From Eupeodes corollae (lineage: Eukaryota > Arthropoda > Insecta > Diptera > Syrphidae): 64,000 nucleotides of DNA. The notes under the pieces were generated by a model. It made no database searches. It worked only from the letters and a program-made list of their open reading frames with translations, and was not told where the DNA came from. Of the stretch, positions 55,481 to 64,000 are shown in pieces. Each line of letters begins with the position of its first letter. Positions within the stretch are counted from its first letter, which is position 1. The position numbers and the translations under genes were made by a program. The DNA lies in NCBI RefSeq assembly GCF_945859685.1, contig NC_079148.1, positions 50,540,421 to 50,604,420 on the forward strand, read 5' to 3'.

Positions 55481-56343
55481 AGTTTCTTACATGCCTCCCT
55501 TATTGCCAGCAGTTCAGCCTGAAAACGCTATCAAAGTCAGGAAGCCTAAAGGATTTAGCTACATTTAGGGACTCAGAAAAGATCTCAGAACCAACTCCGC
55601 ACTCCATCTTATCTTATTATTATTATCGACACGATGTCATCCTCCCAATCTTCTCTGGATGGGAAAATAACCTTAAAACCTTACTATGGCTCAAAGAAGG
55701 AGTGCAGTAGTCAGTGTCTACCGAGATAATATCTAAGGGAATCAATTTCGTTATGTTGCTGTGATCATAAGGTTTTGACAACCAGCTGTTTGATTCCTTC
55801 AGCCTAATAGCGCTGCAGGAAACTATGTATTTAATAAAAAGGTCGATTGGTAGATGATCCAAAATTACGTTTAAGGCGTCCGTTGGGCAAGTACGCATGG
55901 CCCCAGTGGTGCCCAGGCAAGCTTTTCTCTGAACCTTCTTTACCTTATCAATATTATAGGCTTTCCTAAGAGCAGGCAACTACACAATCGAACCATATGT
56001 TAAGATTGGACGTACTACAGCTGTGTACATCCATAAAATCATCTTCGACTGAAGTCCCCACTTTTTGCCGAAAGTTTTGCTGCAGGCGTAGAAGGCAACA
56101 CAGGCCTTCTTAACCCGTACTTCAATATTTAGTTTCCAGTTTAGTTTAGGGGCAAGTATTACTCACAAATATTTTGCACTGGAAGACAATGATAGGATAT
56201 GACCATTGAGTCGAGGTTGCGTGAAGGGCGGTACTTTAGTTTTGGTGGTAAAGAAAAACAATTCAGTTTTACTTTGGTAAACTCCTAGTCCACAACTCGT
56301 GGCCCAGTTTCTAACTTTCTTCAAAGCTGACTCCGTGATTTCA

Positions 56344-56831
56344 CTAATCACAGAGGTGTACTTTCCTGACACCAATTAGCACCAAATCATCCGCGTAGGA
56401 TACCGCCTTCACTTCACATCTCTCCAATTTAACGAGAATTGTATCCATGACCAGAAGCCATAGAAGAGGCCAAAGGACACCACCCTGGGGTGTTCTCCTA
56501 CTCACGTGCTTTGTTGCGATTGTATTGCCTAGAGTGGCTCGAATCTTCCTACCACTGAGAATGGAATAATCCATTCTCGAATGAAGTCTTCTACACCAAA
56601 CTTAACGAGTGATTCTTCTTGGGATTCGGTAGGGACGTTGTTAAAAGCACCTTCTATGTCTAGGAAGGTGGCAAGAGTAAATTCTTTATTATGGATTGTT
56701 TGTTCTACAGTACGCACTACCTCATGGAGGGCAGTCTCTGTAGATTTGCCCTTAAGATAAGCATGCTGAGAGCTTTCGAGAGGTCGTCCAACTAGGATTT
56801 CTCTAATATGGTAATCAAAAATGCGCTTCAA
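56344..56831 (-). pseudogene. LOA-type reverse transcriptase, finger and palm
   Basis: Two overlapping minus-strand frames (56529-56831 and 56344-56574). The first carries the finger KSTETALHEVVRTVEQTI and the first catalytic motif ATFLDIEGAFNNVP (Asp kept). The second carries RTPQGGVLWPLLWLLVMDT and SYADDLVLIG (both Asp kept). The break between them is a frameshift near 56560. Not functional as it stands. Confidence 0.87.
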
Positions 56832-57817
56832 GTTTTAAGCAAAAAAGTCATTTGAAAATTTGTTCCAGCCTGGAGCTGCCACATCGTGCAACTTTTAAAG
56901 CATTACTGGCACTATGCAATCCATGCCTGGGGATTTATATGGAGACAAATTGTTGATGGCCCACAAAATATTTTCTCTAGTTATAACGGAATTGACTTGC
57001 TCCACATAAGCTACATTTAGCTCAGTGGTTTCAAGCGGTTCAGAATTATCACTCTCGCAACCCGGAAAGTGCGTCTTCATCAGTAGCTCAAGAGATTCGG
57101 TTTTAAAGGCTGTCCAGGTTCCATCAGGCTTTTTAAGAAATGAAGGATTACAATATTCCTTTGATAAAACCTTGCTGATCCTTGAGGAGTCCTTTATGTC
57201 TTCGATTGATTGACAGTATTCTCTCCAGCCTTGTCTTTTGGCTGATGACAGGGCTTGCTTGTAAATTTTAAGAGAGTCTTTATACGGTTGGTAAAACTTA
57301 TGTTTGTGGCAGATGTTGAAAATTGTACTCGTCATTTTCCCAAGACTGGACCATTCCATTCATTTCAACAAGAAGGAAGGGTTTTACGGCTATATTTAAC
57401 TGGGCAAGCTTTACTTATAAAAGTTTCAAAGGCTTTCACCTTTGATTCAAAGTATCATATCGATTCTTTGAGATCCGGTAAGTTGCTTAATTTGGAATTG
57501 GCAATTTGACTGAATTTCTTCCAGTCAGTTCTTTTGGGATTTCTATAAGGTTGAGGGTTTTTCGACTCGAAATTAATTTGAAAAAGAATCCACATGTGAT
57601 CCGAAAACGAATTAAAAAATTTTAAACTCTCCACTAATAAATTACGGTTGTTTACTAAAGTAACATCAAGCACATCCTCCCATCTATCATAATTTTTCTA
57701 GCTCGGAAAGACGAGAGTGGGAGTATTGCCTCTGTTACAAATGGTCATATTAGTTTCAATAAAAAATCAAAAAGTGACTCACCTCATTCGTTGATCTCAG
57801 AATTTCCCCAAAGGGGT

Positions 57818-58241
57818 TGTTAGTAAGATAATAATAGAATTAAAGCTTAACACACACGCAAAATACAAAACCTAATTAACATTAACATGAATTAAGACAG
57901 AACAACAAAAGATTAAATAAAGACGTTTAAGATAGTGGAGCACTGGTTCTAAACAATGATTTTAATCCCACCTTATTTAAATTTAAATCTTGTCGAATGT
58001 TGTATGTAATTTAAAAAAACCGTATAAATAAATCATGCGATCTACCATTTATATAAATATATAAATCATACGATAGCTTTTCTTATGTAAAACTCTTAGT
58101 CTAACAGTTATTTCTGAAAGTCAATTGTAATCTCCTTAAGAGAAAGAATATATAAAGTCAGTTGCAGATTGACCTCCACCTTGAACGCATCATTAAATAA
58201 AAAGCCTTAAAATATAAAAAGTATCGTTTTTTCAGTAAACA
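57818..58241 (+). repeat. 5' LTR of the BEL/Pao element (inferred)
   Basis: A 424-bp segment begins TGTTAGTAAG at the exact point where LOA coding sequence breaks off and ends TTCAGTAAACA. The TG...CA ends are those expected of an LTR. Inside it are TATATAAAG (58149-58157) and AATAAA (58196-58201). The partner LTR is not in the window, so identity cannot be tested. Confidence 0.78.
58149..58157 (+). promoter_or_regulatory. TATA box in the BEL/Pao LTR
   Basis: TATATAAAG about 90 bases before the LTR end, in a position suitable for driving the element's transcript. AATAAA follows at 58196. Confidence 0.55.
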
Positions 58242-58840
58242 TTTTGGTCCTAATCGCGCCGGATAGGAATTGGTAGTGGTATATGGTAATGGTATACAGT
58301 CCACGGGAGAAATTTATTAATAAATTAATTATCGGGTTATTCTTAGTAAAAAAGAATTAAATCAAATCATTGATCGGGATTACTAATCGGTAAAGTTGTT
58401 AAAAGACAAATCGCGAAATCTTGTGGGTATTTAATACATCTGCTCAGCAACGGGACTTTTGTGTGAGCATCGGGCGAACGGACGGGAGACAAGAACAAGA
58501 AGTGCTTTTTCAACCGTGCGGTATTTTGTTAAGTACATAAAGACAGTTTCGTCTCTGTGCTCTTAATTGAAACAAAAGAGAGGAAAAGAAAATAACGCAA
58601 TAAATAGAAGCACACAAAACCAAGGCAGTTTGTGCGAAAAATTACAAGTGTATTGTGCCGGTGAATGCGCTTGTACTGTTGCTTCTGCTGCTGTGCTGTG
58701 GCTGCTGTTTTTGGACATTGGTTGTTGGATAAATCCTGTCGTTCAGGGAAAATTGTTAAGTATTCTGTTAATCAGGTAAAAAGCAATATACCTATTTTAA
58801 ATTTCCATTATATATTATATTATCATATAAATACATAACA
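58242..58840 (+). other. BEL/Pao untranslated leader
   Basis: The bases directly after the LTR (TTTTGGTCCTAATCGCGCC) occupy the primer-binding-site position; I cannot name the tRNA. The rest is a leader of about 600 bases before the gag start. The frame 58567-58779 inside it looks like chance. Confidence 0.6.
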
Positions 58841-61213
58841 ATGTCGTTGGAAGAATTGAAACGAAAAAGGGCTACAATTAAAGGGCAACATACACGTGAT
58901 TGCAATTTTATAAACGATGCGCCTGGGGATGATGCATGGTTTAAAGAGCTTATTGAAGAGAGGTTAGAAAAATTGTCAGATCACTTTAAAGAATTCAATG
59001 AGGTTCAGTTTTGGATAGAAGGGTTAATCACTGATGATGATGAACTTAAGGCAGAAAGCGATGGTCAAAGGGTGGACATAGAGGAAAAGTATTTTCAAGC
59101 TAGGGCTAAGGGAAGGTTTTTGTTAAAGGGATTAACTGTTCAACAAGGGACAAATTTAAATAATGGTGCTAGTGAAACTTCGATTGACAAAATTAACTCC
59201 GCGCTAGGGGTTCTTTTGGAACATCAAACTGCACTTGGGGAGCTAGTTTCACGCTCCATACAGCCTTCTGCTTCTCAAATTGGTACAGAGCAGCCGACTA
59301 TGTTGCAATCTGGTACGCTTCCCCCGCCGCCACATGAGGGTGAACAGGCGTCTATTCAAACGCCTGCGCAGGATTCGGTACCTTCTGCAATGACATATCC
59401 CCATTCGGAAATCAAGCTTACTCCGATTAAATTGCAAACTTTCGATGGAAAATTTAAGAATTGGCCTAGTTTTCATGATATGTATGTATCACTTATTCAT
59501 AATAACCCGAAGTTAAGTAATACACAAAAGTTTTATTATTTGAAGAGCTCGCTGACTCATGATGCAGCAACGGTAATTAACAGTTTTGATATTACGGAAG
59601 TAAATTACATACCAGCATATGAACAGTTAGTCGCAACATATAGCAAGGAAAATCTTATTGTTGAGGAACACTTGAAAACAATAATGGATCAACCGGCATT
59701 AAATCATGTGACGGAGGATGGACTTAGGGTTTTAAAGTCATCTGTAAGTGATTCTATAGGGGCTTTGAAAGCCATGAAAATTCCAACAGATTATTGGGAC
59801 TGTTGGCTGGTGTTTGTGGTCTCATCAAAGTTAGACAAATCTTCTCAACAACTATGGAGGCGTGAAAGTGCTCAAAAGAAGAGGCCAACGTTCAAAGAGC
59901 TTCTTGAATTTATTGATAGGAGAATTTATGAAGTGTGTACGATTGTACCACGTGCTCAAAAACCTTCATTGCAAAAGTTTACTCCACTTAGCAAAGCAAG
60001 ATGTGCTGCAGTTTCTTCTTCTTTGGCTTGCGTTTTTTGTCAAGAAAATCATCAGGTAGAGAAGTGCCCAGGGTTTGGAAAACTTAGTGTGAAAGTTAAA
60101 AGGGATTTTGTAAGAGATAAAAATTTATGTTTCAACTGTTTGAAACAGGGTCACTTAAGCAAGGTTTGTCACTCATATTGTTGCCAAGTATGTAATAGGA
60201 AGCATCACACACTGCTCCATGAGGGTTCAGTTGGTGCGAATCCAAGGAGTTCAGTCTATCCAACCACAAAAATATCTGATAGTCAAGGGTCAGTTTCATC
60301 TAAAACTGAGGGTGTGAATTCGCTTTCAACAATACATAAATTTTCATCGTTTGCTTCTATTTTACCAACTGCAATTGTTTTTGTTATGGATTCTTCTGGC
60401 TGCTGGCAATTGTGTAGAGTATTATTGGACTCAGGGTCTCAAGTTTCTTTGATTAGTGAGGCATGTGCTCAGAGGTTGAATCTGCCTCGATCAAACGCAC
60501 GCATTGCAATCAATGGAGTGGGTGAAGGGCTTTCAAACTTTGCCAAGGGAGGTGTGAATCTACAAATTAAATCGCGTGTACACAATGAACAACTATTGGT
60601 ACCAGCTTATGTTTTAAGTGAAATCACATCAAGTTTGTCATCGATTGAAATTGAAGATGACTGTAGACATATGATTCAAGGTCTTGCACTAGCTGATCCT
60701 TCATTCGAGGCACCGGGACGGATCGACATATTGCTTGGTTGCGATGTTTTCTTTAGAATCTTGGGCAAACAAAAAATGGAATCAAAAAGTAAATCGTCCA
60801 TTGCACTGGAAACCATCTTTGGCTGGGTTATTTCGGGTAAAGCACACTTTCATCAAGGGAATCAAACAAGGGAACCTAACATTACTTTGACATCTTGCTT
60901 AGACGTTGATAAGACTCTCAGGCAATTTTGGGAAGTTGAAAGCATAAGGGATAAGAATCTGTATTCAGAGGAGGAACAGAGTTGTGAGAATCATTTTGTT
61001 GCAACTCACATCCGTCTACCAGATGGTCGTTACATGGTTAGGTTGCCGTTCAAGAAATTAACTGGGATGTTAGGGAATTCTAAAATTATGGCAGGTCGCA
61101 GATTTGATATGTTGGAAAGGCGATTCAAAAACAACAGCACGCTTAAGGCAGAGTATTCGAAACAACTCAGGAAAAATCATTTTACATGCCACATCACGCT
61201 GTATTTAAGTTAG
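58841..61213 (+). pseudogene. BEL/Pao gag-protease and start of pol
   Basis: A 790-residue frame from ATG 58841. The N-terminal two fifths form a BEL/Pao gag with a helical start, a Pro/Gln-rich hinge (about 145-190) and the capsid-like region opening with LTPIKLQTFDGKFKNWPSFH (about 193-212). Zinc knuckles follow: CVFCQENHQVEKC (397-409) and CFNCLKQGHLSKVC (430-443), then a third Cys-rich stretch. The aspartic protease motif LLDSGSQVSLIS starts near 528, with the active Asp at 530, and ILLGCDVF near 642. The frame reaches the start of the reverse transcriptase region and then runs into a stop at 61211-61213 after a frame break, about 25 codons past the last family-like residues. Confidence 0.9.
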
Positions 61214-61545
61214 ATAGCTCAACTACCAAACTCAGAGTGGTATTTGATGCCTCTGCTGTAAGCACATCTGGACAGTCTCTCAATAGTCTTCTTCTAAATG
61301 GACCTAAAATACAATCAGATCTTGTTGATATTCTGGGTCGGTTTCGAATACATCGAATCGCCTACACGGCAGACATTGCAAAAATGTATCGACAGGTGGT
61401 AGTACATCCTGAAGATGCACATTTCCAAAGGATTCTGTGGAGACAAAACGAAGGTGAGCCGGTAAAAGAATACAATCTTCAAACAGTAACATATGGCACT
61501 ACTTGCGCTCCATTCCTAGCCATAAGGACAACTAGCCATAGATGA
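61186..61545 (+). pseudogene. BEL/Pao reverse transcriptase, N-terminal part in shifted frame
   Basis: This 119-residue frame holds MPHHAVFKLDSSTTKLRVVF, DASAVSTSGQSLNSLLLNGP, YTADIAKMYRQV (first catalytic Asp), FQRILWR and LQTVTYGTTCAPFLAIRT. It is shifted relative to the gag-protease frame before it and the rest of pol after it. Sequence between the KAEYSKQL end of the previous frame and this frame seems short by several residues, so a small deletion rather than a one-base error is likely. Confidence 0.9.
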
Positions 61546-64000
61546 ACAGGGAAGGCATCCAGTTGGGGCAGCAAATCTTTTGAACAATTTTTATGTAGAC
61601 GATTTTATGGGAGGGAGTGATACGATCGAGGAGGCATTAGGTGTGAAAACAGATTTATGCAACTTATTAGCAAGGGGAGGATTCGATTTAAGAAAGTGGG
61701 CATCTAACTGTTCTGAGTTTTTACAGCATATTCCAGAAGATAGTTTAGAAATGTCAGCCTTAAGCCTTTCTGAAGATATGGCAGTAAAAACTCTTGGTCT
61801 GTACTGGAATCCGTCTGGAGATTTTTTCTTCTTTAGAGTCACATTAGAAGAACAGAAAATAGCTACTAAAAGGGTTGTTCTCTCTGAGATTTCAAGGATT
61901 TTTGATCCATTTGGATGGGTGAGTCCTTCGATAATTATGGCGAAAGTTTTAATTCAGGATTTGTGGATAGCTGGGGTTTCTTGGGATGATCAGCTTCCAC
62001 CTTCACTGATGCAGAAATGGTTAACTATACGAAAAAATCTAGGATGCCTGGAAAACATTTCTATTCCTCGATGGATACGAACTGAAAAGGAAGGGTGTCG
62101 AATACAATTTCATGGCTTCTCGGATGCGTCAGAGCGTGCGTATGCGGCATGCATCTATATATCTATTCACTCCAAGGGTAAATGTTTTGTATCCTTACTT
62201 GCATCAAAAACCAAGGTTGCACCGGTTAATCGTATTAGTATACCCAAATTGGAACTGTGCGGGGCCCACCTCTTGGCCAAGCTAATTGCATCTGTGAAGA
62301 AAGGTATGGGTTTGGGTGATGTGGAATGCTATGCATGGACAGATTCACAAGTGGTTTTGGCATGGCTTTCTCAACATCCTTGTAAGTGGACAACTTTTGT
62401 GGGAAATAGGACATCAGAGATTTTGGAATTGGTTCCTAAAAGTCAATGGAGGCATGTCTCTTCTAAGCTCAACCCTGCGGATTGTGCATCGAGAGGACTT
62501 CAACCAAATCTATTGCCCTCATTTGACTTGTGGTGGCAAGGACCTGCATTCTTACGGGACATGGAAGCTATTCAGAACAAATTCATTTTGAAAAATCCAG
62601 AAACTGATCTTGAGAAAAGGAACATCACACTTTCTTTAGCAACTACAGAAGCACCGCCTGAGAATGAAATTCTTCTTCGTTTTTCTTCACTTACAAGGCT
62701 TAAACGGATAATGGCTTGGTGTCGAAGATTTATTCACAATGCAAAACTAAAGGGAGAAGATGAGGGAAAAAGGGAATTTGGACCACTTTCAACAAATGAG
62801 CTGGAAGCTGAGCTATGTTTTTGGATAAGGGAAACCCAAAATGCAGCATTTTCAATGGAATTGAATCGACTTAAACTTTCAAAACCGATACGTAGGGATA
62901 GCAATCTGAAATCTTTGGATCCATTTATTGGAAATGATGGTTTACTTAGGGTTGGAGGTCGAATTCAGAAGGGACAGTTTGGGTTTCAACAAAAACATCC
63001 ACCAATTTTGCCTAAGGAATCTCATTTAACAACTCTTATTCTTGCTTTTTATCATCATAAGTACCTACACGGTGGACCCCATCTCATGCTAGGAGTTATA
63101 AGGCAAAATTATTGGATCTTGCATCTAAAGGGAAAAGTTAGCAAATACATTCGAGGGTGTGTTAAGTGTCAGCGGTATGCGGCTCGGCCGTTAGAACAAC
63201 AAATGGGTAATTTGCCAAAGGTTCGACTAGAAATGTGTAAGCCGTTTACGAACACAGGGGTGGATTATGCGGGGCCTTTAACCATACAAACATATAAAGG
63301 TCGTGGAGCAAAGCATCAAAAATGTTATGTGGCTCTTTTCATCTGCTTGTCAACGCGAGCAATTCATTTGGAACTCGTCTCGGATCTAACATCGGATGCT
63401 GCGATTGCGGCTTTAAAAAGGTTTTTGTCAAGGAGAGGATCTGTTAAAAGAATTTTGAGTGACAATGGGTCAAATTTTGTTGGCGCATCACGGGAACTTA
63501 AAGCCATTTATAAATTATTTAACTCCAATGAAAATATCCACAATTATGTAGCTGAAGAGGAAATTTCTTGGGAGTTTATACCTCCACATGCGCCTCATTT
63601 CGGAGGTATCTGGGAGGCTGGGGTTAAGTCCACTAAATTTCACCTGCGTCGAGTTATGGGGCAGACATCGCTAACGTTCGAAGAACTTAGCACTCTTCTT
63701 TGTCAAATAGAGATGTGTCTGAATTCTCGTCCATTAACTGCTTTTATAGACGACAAATATAGTTTAGAACCATTAACTCCAAATTTTCTTCTTACAGGTG
63801 GTCCAACAATGACATTACCTGAGCAGAATCTGTGCGATGCGAAGATAAATACACTTTCTCGTTGGCAGTACACACAACGTCTTCAACAAGAGTTTTGGCG
63901 AAGGTGGCAACGCGAATACCTTCACCAACTACAACAAAGAACGAAATGGACCTTGAAGAAACGTAACATGGAGCTCAACGATTTAGTCCTGGTTCTGGAC
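61529..64000 (+). pseudogene. BEL/Pao pol: reverse transcriptase, RNase H and integrase, open to window end
   Basis: From 61529 one frame stays open for about 824 codons to the last base. Domains: reverse transcriptase palm with FYVDDFMGG (YVDD codons at 61592-61603) and thumb KTLGLYWNP; RNase H with GFSDASERAYAAC (about 62112), LELCGAHLLAK and AWTDSQVVLAWLS (near 62335); integrase with an HHCC finger (YHHKYLHGGP near 63050 and CVKCQRY near 63160), a core with NTGVDYAGPL (near 63250), LSDNGSNFVG (near 63455) and PPHAPHFGGIWEAG (near 63580), and the start of the C-terminal part. The catalytic Asp and Glu positions that I can see are kept. It is joined to the previous segment by a frameshift at about 61527. 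It is labelled a pseudogene only for that upstream break. Confidence 0.92.

Larger units (their letters stand above)
54855..57817 (-). mobile_element. LOA-type LINE (with RNase H), cut by BEL/Pao LTR
   Basis: Minus strand. From right to left: endonuclease C-terminal half (NSEINE, NMTICNRGNTPTLVFP, VLDVTLVNNRNLLV, SFSDHMW at 57455-57810), linker (56895-57359), finger region (QHAYLKGKSTETALHEVVRT, 56529-56831), palm (TPQGGVLWPLLWLLVMDTIL and VSYADDLVLIG, 56344-56574), C-terminal region (55623-55979), RNase H (about 55190-55480) and the 3' untranslated end near 54860. Features resemble the Lian/LOA group. The frames are broken at several places. The rest of the endonuclease would lie beyond the BEL/Pao element, outside the window. 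Confidence 0.88.
57818..64000 (+). mobile_element. BEL/Pao LTR retrotransposon, 3' end outside the window
   Basis: The 5' LTR (57818-58241), an untranslated leader, a gag-protease frame and a pol frame follow in the order typical for BEL/Pao: gag, protease, reverse transcriptase, RNase H, integrase. No envelope gene is within the window. The 3' LTR and right flank lie beyond 64000. The element sits inside the endonuclease region of the LOA-type LINE. Two frame breaks in pol (about 61160-61190 and 61527) mean this copy cannot make a complete polyprotein as sequenced. Confidence 0.92.

Noticed and set aside
1..64000. CRISPR arrays, operons, tRNA or rRNA genes
   Set aside because: No regularly spaced direct repeats with unique spacers, no cloverleaf-type sequence that I could identify by eye, and no rRNA-like stretches; the window is eukaryotic. 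A covariance-model search was not possible.

Overview
The window reads as nuclear DNA of an insect, most likely a fly (Diptera). It is AT-rich, has one intron-bearing host gene with a short GT-AG intron, and is crowded with broken insect transposons (Jockey, LOA-type and RTE-like LINEs, BEL/Pao, Tc1, hAT and Transib). Nothing points to a bacterial or viral genome: there are no operons, ribosome binding sites, CRISPR arrays, rRNA or tRNA. A 200-base run of N (12640-12839) is an assembly gap.

The only gene I can support as a host gene is a two-exon leucine-rich-repeat membrane protein on the plus strand (17460-19400, about 558 residues). Two further short minus-strand candidates (about 31.8 kb and 44.7-44.8 kb) could be isolated host exons but are weak.

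Layout. 1.4-7.8 kb: an RTE-like LINE split by a 3890-bp Transib DNA transposon with CACAGTG ends, a 5-bp GGTCG duplication and a RAG1-related transposase. 9.8-12.6 kb: a deleted Jockey copy, then the gap and an RNase H-type LINE end. 14.9-17.2 kb: Jockey-type reverse transcriptase debris around a minus-strand RTE-like copy. 17.4-20 kb: the LRR gene and its 3' region. 20.8-26.3 kb: an RNase H-type LINE end and a minus-strand Jockey copy that contains a complete 1506-bp hAT element with an exact 8-bp duplication. 27.7-30.9 kb: another RTE-like copy and two other LINE remnants. 33.9-37.7 kb: a two-unit 717-bp tandem repeat whose second unit holds a LINE. 40.8-43.7 kb: the longest RTE-like copy. 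46.4-52.7 kb: more RTE-like copies plus the two halves of one Tc1 transposase gene in opposite orientations, which one inversion explains. 54.9-57.8 kb: a minus-strand LOA-type LINE. 57.8 kb to the window end: a BEL/Pao LTR retrotransposon inserted in the LOA endonuclease region, with 5' LTR, gag-protease and most of pol.

The elements form a layered record: LINEs inserted first, DNA transposons and an LTR element landed in them, and RTE-like copies in opposite orientation then appear to have recombined. Two RTE-like subfamilies can be told apart by their 3' ends. Almost all coding regions here are broken; the least damaged are the Transib transposase core and the BEL/Pao pol frame.
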